Assembly (NCBI GenBank): GCA_029213025.1
Contig: JARGOZ010000066.1
Coordinates: 1 to 35,940, forward strand
DNA length: 35,940 bases
Source: Verrucomicrobiales bacterium
GTDB taxonomy: Bacteria > Verrucomicrobiota > Verrucomicrobiia > Verrucomicrobiales > DEV007
Direction: 5' to 3'
How positions within the stretch are numbered: position 1 is the stretch's first letter; each line of letters starts with the position of its first letter. A program made the translations under genes and the position numbers. The notes beneath the pieces are model-generated. The model made no database searches. It had not been told where the DNA came from and was given only the letters and a program-made list of their open reading frames with translations. Below, one piece after another: positions 1 through 8,063 of the stretch.

Positions 1-23
1 ACCGCTTTTGTACAGGGAATTTC

Positions 24-734
24 CTAAATTCTTATGAAACTGCGAGGTTTACTCTCACGCTCCACCGCAGGATCCCACTTCAGTCCTCTGGCAATATCCC
101 GTTGCGATTCTATATAGGCAATCAACTCCTTGAGAGCACCGTCCTGCTGCGGAGTTACGGCATCCTCTTTCAAATCACGAAGGATCGGCTCGTTTTTCTT
201 CCAGACAGAAAAAAAACTCTCCAATTCTTTAACCGGAAATTCCGGTATTTTCGTTTCAACTTCTTTCCCTGCGTCACTCATCAGCCTGAGTCGGGTAATA
301 TCATATCCGAAAGGAACCACCAGATAGATATTGGTATAAACCTGGCGTAACGTAGCATTGTTCCGCACCGTTGATCCTCCAACCGTAACTTTATAAGATC
401 CTTTGTAGGATTTCCTGCTATCGGTTCGGAGTAGAACTCCGTTTTTTGAAGCCGATTTTTCCGGAGCACTGATTATTTCAGGCGGAGCATTTTTACGAAT
501 GAAATTCTGATCGGCTTGATCCAGTTTATCCATCGTGATCCGGAAAAACCCTTTGCTGGTTTTCAACGAGACTGTTTCACCTTCGAATACAGTAACCTCC
601 CCTTCTATTTTCACTCCCTCTGAGCTTGTCCACGTTCGATGGAGTAAACTCTTTCCGGACTGTAACTGGGCGGAAGCGGGGGCAAACGTTCCTGCAAAAA
701 ACACCATAGCAAAAGTGCAATATACCCTCCTCAT
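24..734 (-). CDS. Secreted SHD1-domain protein (first of a tandem pair)
   Basis: A 236-residue protein. I chose the ATG at 734 because it starts a clean signal peptide (MRRVYCTFAMVFFAGTFAP, cleavage near ASA-Q); the frame extends upstream to 827, but those residues are not signal-like. After the signal comes an SHD1 (SLA1 homology domain 1-like) segment at about residues 33-80, with RTWTSSEGVKIEGEV and the end motif KLDQADQNFI. The rest is beta-rich and unrecognised, with a conserved-looking patch GGSTVRNNATLRQ. In eukaryotes SHD1 is a protein-interaction domain; in Planctomycetota and Verrucomicrobiota it is common in exported proteins of unknown role. The gene lies directly downstream of a second SHD1 gene on the same strand, with a gap of about 110 bases, so co-transcription is plausible. 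The domain call is fairly firm; no function can be given. Confidence 0.75.
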   Translation of the reverse strand: MRRVYCTFAMVFFAGTFAPASAQLQSGKSLLHRTWTSSEGVKIEGEVTVFEGETVSLKTSKGFFRITMDKLDQADQNFIRKNAPPEIISAPEKSASKNGVLLRTDSRKSYKGSYKVTVGGSTVRNNATLRQVYTNIYLVVPFGYDITRLRLMSDAGKEVETKIPEFPVKELESFFSVWKKNEPILRDLKEDAVTPQQDGALKELIAYIESQRDIARGLKWDPAVERESKPRSFIRI

Positions 735-844
735 AATGAGAAGATTAAAGAGAGTTTTCCTGTTTGCAAGAGAATAGAAACGCCAGTACAAATGTATACA
801 AAAACAGTCGGCTTGAGAGCCCGGCAAATCCCTATATAATTATT

Positions 845-1519
845 CTACTTCACATCAAAACTGATATTTGGCACCGAAACTGAACCACCTTTTGGCAGCA
901 CCACAATTTCGGGGTCTCCTTCGTATCTGAAAAATGCCGGAATTGCTCTGTCGGGAACAGAATAAGATACTGAAAAATTGAATGGCCTGCCGTCTTGAGT
1001 CTCAGCATAACGGTTGGTATGGTCCTCAGTCTTTCCATTCCTGTCACTAAAGATTGTAGCCGGGGCACTCTCTAAAGAAGGTGAGCCTTTGTCTTTCTCA
1101 AAATACAGGGCTAATTTCGTGAGGTCACACTGGTTTGATCCTGACTGATCTTCGGAAGGAAGCAATTGGAAAGTCACCCGCCATTGATCTCTTTTTTTGC
1201 CATCTCCCATGTTGTAGCTCGCCACTCTGCGGAAGGAAACGATTTTCAAAGTAAACTGGGACTTCATTTTTTCCCGTGCAAGGCGCCACTGATCGAGGAA
1301 CTCGTTATCGGCTTCACTAAGATCTGAACACCGAACCCTGGCGGTTGCACCGTTTTTCATGACCAGCAAGACTTCTGTTTCAGACACTGCTCGCAATCCA
1401 GCCGTGATATTTTTACCCTGTGTGTTGGTCCATTCCCTTTCGGGCGAATCAGCTAAAGACATCCGGGTAAGCAGAATAAATGGTAAACAAAACAGGATAA
1501 AATAATGTAACCACCTCAT
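845..1519 (-). CDS. Secreted SHD1-domain protein (second of a tandem pair)
   Basis: A 224-residue protein starting with a signal peptide of about 23 residues (hydrophobic YFILFCLPFILL, cleavage near SLA-D). The SHD1-like segment lies at about residues 28-78: REWTNTQGKNITAGL, then CSDLSEADNEFLDQWR, the same layout as in its downstream neighbour. The C-terminal part is predicted beta-rich and includes RVASYNMGDGKKRDQWRVTF and a tail ending in NISFDVK. The two neighbours share the signal-SHD1-beta architecture but little sequence outside SHD1, so they look like an old tandem duplication. The upstream intergenic region to the divergent DUF1501 gene contains a perfect palindrome. Role unknown. Confidence 0.72.
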   Translation of the reverse strand: MRWLHYFILFCLPFILLTRMSLADSPEREWTNTQGKNITAGLRAVSETEVLLVMKNGATARVRCSDLSEADNEFLDQWRLAREKMKSQFTLKIVSFRRVASYNMGDGKKRDQWRVTFQLLPSEDQSGSNQCDLTKLALYFEKDKGSPSLESAPATIFSDRNGKTEDHTNRYAETQDGRPFNFSVSYSVPDRAIPAFFRYEGDPEIVVLPKGGSVSVPNISFDVK

Positions 1520-1595
1520 TTTGCGAGGATAACGAACGTAAGATACGGTTTCAAGAGTAAATTTACCGCTGAAATCAAGAGGCTACCACCTAACC

Positions 1596-1616
1596 GAACT
1601 GGATTAGATCCAGTTC
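1596..1616. promoter_or_regulatory. Perfect 9-bp palindrome in a divergent promoter region
   Basis: GAACTGGAT (1596-1604) and ATCCAGTTC (1608-1616) are perfect inverted repeats separated by TAG. A third half-site, ATCCAGTT, recurs at 1676-1683 close to the start of the downstream gene. The region separates the divergent SHD1 and DUF1501 genes. No T-tract follows on either strand, so a dimeric regulator site is more likely than a terminator. The regulator is unknown. Confidence 0.4.
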
Positions 1617-1710
1617 ACTAAAAGATGATTTCACTTAAAGTCGGGCAAAACCCGCGCGGCACGCGATCTCCTACTATCCAGTTTCTACCGAAGTGGTTAT
1701 CGTGCGGTTT

Positions 1711-3111
1711 ATGAGTCTTCAATCCCGCCGCAATTTTCTGGTGGCGTCCACCACGGGAATCGCCGGTTTCCGGTTCGGGCAGTCATTGAACGCAGCAGCT
1801 GCCGAAGTTTCAAGCAACCGGCGGGGCCCGGCAAAATCGACCATTCTGTTTTTCCTCTGTGGCGGTGCATCGCAGGCCGATACCTGGGATATGAAGCCGG
1901 ATGCTCCCTCGGATTACCGCAGTCCGTTTGGGCTGATTCGTACCAAATCCCCGGATATACAGCTTTGTGAGCACCTGCCGATGACAGCGAAGGTTGCTGA
2001 CAAAATCGCCATTGTCCGGTCGATCACCGATGGCGGTCGCGCCACGGGCGATCACCATGCCGGTTACTACTACAATCTCACCGGTCACGCTCCGGACGTT
2101 ACTTTCAAACAACAGGGAAATGATCGCCGTCCTTATCCCGACGATTTTCCGTTTATGGGAAGTGTCGTAGGAATGGCGCGCGAGCCTCATCCAGGTTTAC
2201 CACAGGCGATTTCTCTACCTCACAAACCGAGTCGACCGCCCTACACGAGACCGGGGCAGTTTGCCGGAAAAATCGGATCAATCCACGACCCGCTATATCT
2301 GACGGCGGATCACGCCGAGCCTATGACTTTTACCGCCCCTTCGCTGACGCTGCAAACCGATAAAGGCCGGCTGGAAGATCGCCGGGAGCTATTGCGCTCA
2401 ATTAACCAGGCCCGGTCGCAGTTCGACAGTTCCGCAGCAGCGCGAAATATGGATTCGTTTCAGGAGAAAGCCTTTTCTCTACTTTCCTCTTCCGGAACTT
2501 CGTCGGCGTTCGATCTGAAAAATGAGTCACCGAACACTCTGGAAAGGTACGGTAGCACGGTAAACGGTACCAGTCTGTTGATGGCCCGGCGACTCGTCGA
2601 AGCCGGCGTTCCGTTTATCACAGTTTTCTGGCGGGAAAACCTCGCTTTGAAAAGCAAGTGTCGCAGTGCCGGTGGATGGGATACACACGGGAACAATTTT
2701 GCCTGCCTGAAAGACCATCTGCTTCCCGAATTTGATCGCGGATACTCGGCCCTGATCGAAGATCTCAGTGACCGGGGTCTGTTGGATGATACACTGATCC
2801 TGGTAAGTAGCGAAATGGGGCGCAAACCGCAGATCGGCGACCGCCGTTCGGGAGGAATTTCCGGAGCCGGGCGCGATCACTGGACAGCCTGCCAGAGCGT
2901 CCTGATGGCCGGTGGAGGAATCGAAGGCGGACAGGTATTTGGTAAAACCGACGACAAAGGCGAGTATCCGGTCGAAAATGTTCTCAGCCCGTCCGACATT
3001 ACCAAAACAGTATATCACGCTATGGGCGTCGACGATCTGATGGCCGTGGATCAAGCTGGTCGCCCCTTTAATCTGCTCGATGAAGGCAGAGCATTGACTG
3101 AACTCTTTTAA
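1711..3111 (+). CDS. Tat-exported DUF1501 family protein
   Basis: A 466-residue DUF1501 protein (alkaline-phosphatase/sulfatase-like fold). I chose the ATG at 1711 because it places a twin-arginine-type signal (SRRNFLVAS, then GIAGF) at the N-terminus; a GTG at 1693 is the alternative. Family landmarks are CGGASQADTWD (residues 50-60), IVRSITDGG (101-109), DHHAGYYYNLTGH (114-126), GGWDTHGN (321-328), SSEMGRKP (366-373) and GRDHW (387-391). In Planctomycetota and Verrucomicrobiota these genes usually sit right next to a large DUF1549/DUF1553 cytochrome-like gene. None is present here: the flanks are an SHD1 protein and a glycosidase-like protein. The gene is convergent with its downstream neighbour, 8 bases between the stops. 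The biochemical role of the family is not settled; an exported hydrolase acting on polymers is an inference. Confidence 0.9.
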   Translation: MSLQSRRNFLVASTTGIAGFRFGQSLNAAAAEVSSNRRGPAKSTILFFLCGGASQADTWDMKPDAPSDYRSPFGLIRTKSPDIQLCEHLPMTAKVADKIAIVRSITDGGRATGDHHAGYYYNLTGHAPDVTFKQQGNDRRPYPDDFPFMGSVVGMAREPHPGLPQAISLPHKPSRPPYTRPGQFAGKIGSIHDPLYLTADHAEPMTFTAPSLTLQTDKGRLEDRRELLRSINQARSQFDSSAAARNMDSFQEKAFSLLSSSGTSSAFDLKNESPNTLERYGSTVNGTSLLMARRLVEAGVPFITVFWRENLALKSKCRSAGGWDTHGNNFACLKDHLLPEFDRGYSALIEDLSDRGLLDDTLILVSSEMGRKPQIGDRRSGGISGAGRDHWTACQSVLMAGGGIEGGQVFGKTDDKGEYPVENVLSPSDITKTVYHAMGVDDLMAVDQAGRPFNLLDEGRALTELF

Positions 3112-3119
3112 CTTCCGGA

Positions 3120-4544
3120 TCAGTTAGGCGCATCTCCGAATCGATAGGAATACAGATCACACTCCTTTAGAACAAATCGCAATCGGACCGCCTCTCCTGC
3201 GAGGGAAGCAAGATCAGCATCGCTGCTTTTCCATTCTATTTTCAGAGAAACGCCATCCCCGAACAGAGCCTGGCAATTTTCCAGTTCAAACCCGGGAAAT
3301 GGATTTCCGTCCAGGTTTTGAATCTCTACCCGGGCTTCTCCCACGGCACTGGTGCTCAGATTCAAAAACAAATCACTTCCCGCAAAAACGATCTCTTTGG
3401 TAATCAGCTCGCCAGCCTTTGCACCGGCCCGAGCTGAAATAAATCCATCGGTCCGCAGAACATAACGATCACCACTGCGATGGTAGATGGACATTTCCGC
3501 CGGACCCGTTGGATGAACCCCCAGGGCTACATAGTTTGCCCGGTTTTTCCAGCGCTGCGGTGATAGCCCCGGACGGATAAAAGCTTCCGTAAACAGCCGG
3601 TCGTACGTTTCGCTACCCGCCCGGGTTGACATAAGCAATATATCAGTGGCATTCCTTTCCGAAGCCGCACCACCGGCATCGTCACCGCGACCTTTAACAT
3701 ACCTGGTCGGTAATGCCACATAGATATGAGGCGCCCGAAAGTAAGCATGAGTCTGAGAGGTGTAGAGATGTTCCCCCGGAAGATTCGGGTTCATTGCCAC
3801 CGGATCCGACCACTTGATAAAATCCTTTGAAGTGGTCCGGCTGACACTTCGCAAATTGTCCGGATCAGTCCAGGTACGAAAATAACATACATATTGTTTT
3901 TCAGCCTCGGACCAGAAGGATACATTCGCTGAATCAAAAGCGTGACGCCATTCCTGCCGATATGGTATTACTTCATTTCCCTGCTCCCAGTGAATGCCGT
4001 CGGGCGAAAAGAAACTATACAATCCCCGACCGGTGACATCCATCGTTTGCTTATTACCGGGGCCGGGATGACCGGCCAGCGCCTTGTATTTTCTTTCATT
4101 TGCCACACCGGGACGAATGTCCAGAAAAGGCACGAAATTATGGAGAAACTGCGGGCGATTTGCGAGGATTACATTGTTTTTCACCGAGCCTTCCACTTCG
4201 CATAGCCCCAGTTCAGGAAAGTGCCATTCGTGTCCGTCGATACTTTCCGCGTAACAGACGGTCTCACCACCACTTCCTGAGCCCTCTTTTCCCGTAAAAG
4301 AGCGATCATATCCCCGCCACCAGGCCTGAAATTTGTCTGCGGCTTTTATTACCGTTATGTAATGATTGGACGGCAAAGGAGATTTTGGCCGGGGTGCTTT
4401 TACGGGCTGATGAAGATGCAACTCCACATTTTCCATCGATTCGACCAGCGACTGATCGACAAACAATTCCACCCGGGAACCTATCGGTTGCCCCACTACA
4501 AGCGTGCTGCAAAACAGGACAGAGAACAGGATCACTCGAATCAT
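3120..4544 (-). CDS. Secreted glycosidase-like five-bladed beta-propeller protein
   Basis: A 474-residue exported protein. The start at 4544 is chosen because it opens a signal peptide (IRVILFSVLFCSTLVVG); the frame runs upstream to 4790, overlapping the divergent neighbour. The mature protein opens with SRVELFVDQSLVESMENVEL, the hallmark start of a planctomycetal/verrucomicrobial family related to the GH32/GH43/GH130 propeller fold. Further landmarks are CYAESIDGHEW (97-107), VKNNVIL (121-127), and SPDGIHW (180-186), which are blade motifs. A C-terminal beta-sandwich-like part includes ELENCQALFGDG. A role in cleaving or binding polysaccharide is inferred from the fold. Catalytic acids cannot be assigned by eye. 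It is transcribed divergently from an acetyl-xylan-esterase-like gene, supporting a carbohydrate role. Confidence 0.72.
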   Translation of the reverse strand: MIRVILFSVLFCSTLVVGQPIGSRVELFVDQSLVESMENVELHLHQPVKAPRPKSPLPSNHYITVIKAADKFQAWWRGYDRSFTGKEGSGSGGETVCYAESIDGHEWHFPELGLCEVEGSVKNNVILANRPQFLHNFVPFLDIRPGVANERKYKALAGHPGPGNKQTMDVTGRGLYSFFSPDGIHWEQGNEVIPYRQEWRHAFDSANVSFWSEAEKQYVCYFRTWTDPDNLRSVSRTTSKDFIKWSDPVAMNPNLPGEHLYTSQTHAYFRAPHIYVALPTRYVKGRGDDAGGAASERNATDILLMSTRAGSETYDRLFTEAFIRPGLSPQRWKNRANYVALGVHPTGPAEMSIYHRSGDRYVLRTDGFISARAGAKAGELITKEIVFAGSDLFLNLSTSAVGEARVEIQNLDGNPFPGFELENCQALFGDGVSLKIEWKSSDADLASLAGEAVRLRFVLKECDLYSYRFGDAPN

Positions 4545-4646
4545 AGTATTGACGATGCGACGGCTGTGACCCGATACAAGGACGCTATCGTGGCCAACGC
4601 ATATAAGTCTATTGTTTTGAACTAAATCGCCCTCAGCCTGGTTGTT

Positions 4647-5960
4647 ATGATGCAAAAAATGACCGGCACCCGTCGCGAACTCCTTGGAATGGGAATTCCC
4701 GCCCTCGCCGGTAGCGCCGCATGGACCGGAGCCGCTGATACGGAGCCGGAAAAATCCTGGCCGGAGCAGAGAAAAATCATCGAGCGCCATTGGCTTGATT
4801 TACTGGGCGATTTCCCTACCGAAATTCCCGACCTGAAAGTCGAGATGAAGGAGGTTGCCAAAGAAAACGGTATCACCCGTTACCATGTCAGTTTTCAATC
4901 CGAAGAAGACGACCGGGTCACGGCCTGGTTACTGGTTCCGGACGCCGCACTCAAAAGCAAAAAACCAACTCCTGCGATCATCTGCATACACAGCACAACG
5001 TGGGGATCGGGAAAAGATGCCGTCATAGGGCTTTCCGGGAGACGACCGGTTGATCCGCCCCGGAATCCACAAATCGGGGCCGCCTACGGGCTGGATTTAG
5101 CGAAACACGGCTTCATCACCTTAAGTATAGATTTGCTCACCGACGGCGAACGCATCGAACCGAAGCGCAGAGTCATGGATACCCGGGTGTTTTACAGGAA
5201 ACATCCGGAATGGTCGATTATTGGCAAAAACACCTGGGACATTATGCGAAGTGTCGATTTCCTCCAGACTCTCGATTACGTTGATCACAAACAGATCGGA
5301 ACCATAGGTTGGTCTCTCGGCGGTCATCAGGCGCTTTTCGCCGCAGCCTTTGAGCCACGGATCACCGCCACGATCAGCAACGGCGGAGTCCTCGATTGGC
5401 ACCGGCACACCGAATCCTGGTCCAGGAAACCGAAAACATGGGAACCCTGGGAAGAAGGAGTAGATGCCCCTACCAGCAGTAAAAAACTGGAGAGGCGTTT
5501 TGGATTCAAAACCAACAGCGGCCCCTACATCTATATTAAGAAATTTCGAAAGTATATCGAAAACCCCGAACTACCTATACCGGTGGATTTTGATGATTTG
5601 ATGGCAATGGTAGCTCCCCGCCCTCAGCTCATCATATCGAGTGAACAGGAGTTTTATCGTCACCAATTCTTCAAGAAAGTTCCGAAAGTGATCGATGTCT
5701 ATGCCAACTGGCGGGATGTGGATGGATTGCCCCGGGTATTGCAGGCCAGGCAGGAACGGCTCGGGTACGACAAGACTCTGGAATACTACGAAACAGAGCA
5801 CCTCATCAAACCGTCAAAAATTCAGCAGCAGTTCTCCGAATTTGGCGCGGGAGACTGCTTCAGCTGGTTCTCGTTTCCCGGCGGCCACGGTTTTCCGGGC
5901 GTAGCCAGACGACATGCCTTTGCCTGGTATGATCGCTGGCTGGGACGCACCATGGATTGA
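4647..5960 (+). CDS. Exported alpha/beta hydrolase, acetyl xylan esterase-like
   Basis: A 437-residue hydrolase with an N-terminal Tat-like signal (GTRRELLGMGIPALAG). The central part is an alpha/beta-hydrolase domain of the dienelactone hydrolase/acetyl xylan esterase type. The strand preceding the oxyanion region reads AIICIHSTTWGSG (110-122), the nucleophile elbow is GWSLGG with Ser223, and a likely catalytic His lies in GGHGFPG (His414). The acid is probably in the segment MVAPRPQLIISSEQEFYRH. The likely activity is deacetylation or de-esterification of a polysaccharide side group in the periplasm or outside. It is divergent from the glycosidase-like gene (about 100 bases between starts) and convergent with a small unknown gene 16 bases downstream. 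The exact substrate is unknown. Confidence 0.8.
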   Translation: MMQKMTGTRRELLGMGIPALAGSAAWTGAADTEPEKSWPEQRKIIERHWLDLLGDFPTEIPDLKVEMKEVAKENGITRYHVSFQSEEDDRVTAWLLVPDAALKSKKPTPAIICIHSTTWGSGKDAVIGLSGRRPVDPPRNPQIGAAYGLDLAKHGFITLSIDLLTDGERIEPKRRVMDTRVFYRKHPEWSIIGKNTWDIMRSVDFLQTLDYVDHKQIGTIGWSLGGHQALFAAAFEPRITATISNGGVLDWHRHTESWSRKPKTWEPWEEGVDAPTSSKKLERRFGFKTNSGPYIYIKKFRKYIENPELPIPVDFDDLMAMVAPRPQLIISSEQEFYRHQFFKKVPKVIDVYANWRDVDGLPRVLQARQERLGYDKTLEYYETEHLIKPSKIQQQFSEFGAGDCFSWFSFPGGHGFPGVARRHAFAWYDRWLGRTMD

Positions 5961-5976
5961 GAGGGAAGCGGCGCAT

Positions 5977-6357
5977 TTAAGAGGATCTCGCAAAAAGGTG
6001 GATGTGCTCGGCGCCATCACTCCTTTCGGCGATCAACTGAGAACCATCAGAAGAGAGCTTACCTCGAAAAGTCTTTTCTTTCGTTTTTCCGCTCAGGAAG
6101 GGAATTGCCTCCGTAAAGGAAAAATCTCCCGATTCCTGATCCCATGAGCCAACAAAATCAGTTTCCGCCATCATAAACCCCCTGCCGAAAATGGGTGGTC
6201 CAAGGTGTTTGAAGATCCCCCGAATGGTTCTGAGATTATTTTTATCGCGGTTTTTCCATACCCGATCTACTCTCATACTCAGGAAAGCGTGCTCTTCACT
6301 ACCTTCCTGCTGAGTCGTTCCTTCGAAATGGGTGGGTAGATTGGCGTGAAGGCTCAT
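5977..6357 (-). CDS. Small hypothetical protein, beta-rich
   Basis: A 126-residue protein with no signal peptide or membrane segment and no family that I recognise. It is predicted beta-rich, alternating hydrophobic strands with charged turns (FVGSWDQESGDFSF, TFRGKLSSDGSQLIAERSDG), which hints at a small barrel or lipocalin-like fold. It lies between the esterase-like gene (convergent) and the sulfatase (same strand, about 90 bases upstream). The open frame and its protein-like composition support a real gene, but I cannot name a function. Confidence 0.5.
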   Translation of the reverse strand: MSLHANLPTHFEGTTQQEGSEEHAFLSMRVDRVWKNRDKNNLRTIRGIFKHLGPPIFGRGFMMAETDFVGSWDQESGDFSFTEAIPFLSGKTKEKTFRGKLSSDGSQLIAERSDGAEHIHLFARSS

Positions 6358-6450
6358 AATCGCAGCTCAAATTAACAGAGCAAATCTGAACCTTTTTATT
6401 ATTTAAGCAACCTGAAATAGCTGCCCGCAACGGTGAACCGGTCTGTTGAT

Positions 6451-7833
6451 CTATTCGGATGCCCCGGGCAAAGGGGTATGCGCGTCCCGGATGATTGCTC
6501 GCATCTCCGAAACCATTTCCGGCATTGATGCAGCGAGGTCATTTGTCTCGTAGGGATCGGCTTCCAGATCATACAACTCCATCGGTTTCTTTTGCTGGAG
6601 ATAAGCTTTCCATTTACCTTTGCGAACGGCCTGGGAGTAGATTTTCTGTTGCGGACCTTTGCAGAATTCCCAGTATAGATAGTTGTGACTCTTTTGTGCA
6701 TCTCTATTGCCTTTTAATAGTGGTAGAAAAGAAATCCCGTCGTTCTGATTAGGAACAGGTTGACCGGTCAGTTCACACATTGTCGGCAGGATGTCCCAAA
6801 ACGCACTGATATGATCGCTGGTTTGATTCGGAGCGACAACACCGGGCCAACGTACCAGCATAGGTGAGCGAATTCCGCCCTCGTGCATGTCGCGCTTATG
6901 ACCGCGAAGGTCGCCGGATGAGTTCCAGAACGTTGGATCGTGACCGCCTTCGCGATGCGCCCCATTGTCGCTGGCAAACATCACTATTGTATCTTTTTCT
7001 ATACCGAGTTTCTCCAGTTGATCGAGGATTCGACCTATTTCTCTATCCAGATTTTCCATCATAGCGGCAAATCCGGCTATGGGATTGATCACATCAGGAC
7101 AATCCTCCGGACCTGCTGCGTATTTCCCGATTTTGTCGTCGAATTCGGGAAATACCTTGCGCCACTTTTCGTGCAGGTCTTCGGGCGCGTGCATGGCCGC
7201 GTGGGGAACAGCTGTAGGTATATAGCAGAAAAACGGCGTGCCGGATTTGCTGTTTCTACCTATAAAGTCCCGGGCCCGCTCCATGACGACATCGTGCAGA
7301 TAGGTGCCCTCCTTGAGCTTTAGTTCTTTGCCGTTGTCGACGTAGGTGGAGGGGTAGTAGGTATGAGCAATCGTCTGGCTTTTCCAACCACAGAATTCGT
7401 CGAAGCCGTGCGATAACGGATTGGCCGCACCGCTTTCGCTGGTGACTCCCATCCCCCATTTTCCAAATGCTCCGGTAGCGTAGCCGGCGGATTTAAAGAC
7501 TTCGGGAAGGACCGTCATCTGTGGGTCAAGCGAAGCGCCGATCTCACTTTTGAGGTTTCCTCTGACATAGCAATGTCCGGAATGCTGACCGGTCATGAGA
7601 ACAGCTCTGGAAGGTGTGCAAACGGTGTTTCCGGAGTAGTGAGCGGTAAACTTGAGACCCTCCGTCGCCAGCCGATCAATATGGGGAGTCTGAAATTTCT
7701 CCTGCCCATAACAGGAAAGGTCGCCGTAGCCGAGGTCGTCAGCCAGAATGTAGATCACATTCGGCCTGCCCTCCGCGCCATGGAGGCAGGAGGCTGAGAG
7801 AATAATGAATAAAGAGAAGAGAATCGATTTCAT
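6451..7833 (-). CDS. Secreted arylsulfatase (formylglycine-dependent sulfatase)
   Basis: A 460-residue type I sulfatase that hydrolyses sulfate esters. It starts with a signal peptide (KSILFSLFIILSASCLHG). Metal-binding ADDLGYGDLSCYG follows at 31-43, then the activation motif CTPSR (72-76), whose Cys72 would become formylglycine. GKWGMG at 124-129 carries the conserved Lys125, but has Gly where many sulfatases have His. AVPHAAMHAP (208-217) and ASDNG (287-291) complete the site. The motif is of the Cys type, so maturation needs FGE or a radical-SAM maturase, and neither is in the window. Its neighbours (glycosidase-like, esterase-like, DUF1501) suggest breakdown of sulfated, acylated algal or animal polysaccharide. 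The substrate cannot be told from sequence. Confidence 0.92.
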   Translation of the reverse strand: MKSILFSLFIILSASCLHGAEGRPNVIYILADDLGYGDLSCYGQEKFQTPHIDRLATEGLKFTAHYSGNTVCTPSRAVLMTGQHSGHCYVRGNLKSEIGASLDPQMTVLPEVFKSAGYATGAFGKWGMGVTSESGAANPLSHGFDEFCGWKSQTIAHTYYPSTYVDNGKELKLKEGTYLHDVVMERARDFIGRNSKSGTPFFCYIPTAVPHAAMHAPEDLHEKWRKVFPEFDDKIGKYAAGPEDCPDVINPIAGFAAMMENLDREIGRILDQLEKLGIEKDTIVMFASDNGAHREGGHDPTFWNSSGDLRGHKRDMHEGGIRSPMLVRWPGVVAPNQTSDHISAFWDILPTMCELTGQPVPNQNDGISFLPLLKGNRDAQKSHNYLYWEFCKGPQQKIYSQAVRKGKWKAYLQQKKPMELYDLEADPYETNDLAASMPEMVSEMRAIIRDAHTPLPGASE

Positions 7834-7962
7834 GAAATGATATTTTGGTAAATGGAATTTCAGGCCCGTAAGACAGGGAGTTTCCCCGTTCGATTGCGGA
7901 AATCAAGGCACGTAGAATCGGAAGATTGGGCCGGTTTGGCAGTGAATACTGTCGATTTTCAA

Positions 7963-8002
7963 ACTGTACCCTGTTGAATGTTCCATTGTACCCTGTTGAA
8001 TG
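7963..8002 (+). repeat. Dispersed 22-bp-period motif, locus 1 (two direct copies)
   Basis: Two direct copies of TGTACCCTGTTGAATG start at 7965 and 7987, exactly 22 bases apart; the first unit is preceded by AC and the two are linked by TTCCAT. The pair lies 60-100 bases upstream of the hybrid histidine kinase start. The same motif occurs in intergenic DNA near 16759, 24650 and 34373. No other feature was seen in the 230-base gap 7834-8063. Confidence 0.85.
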
Positions 8003-8063
8003 CTGAGCATCCGGGTGGTATCATGTTTCAATCCGGGATTTTTCCGGTGTTCGTATCCCGTTT

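Noticed and set aside
4545..4790. Longer N-terminus for the glycosidase-like protein
   Set aside because: It would overlap the divergent esterase gene and bury the signal peptide 82 residues into the chain.
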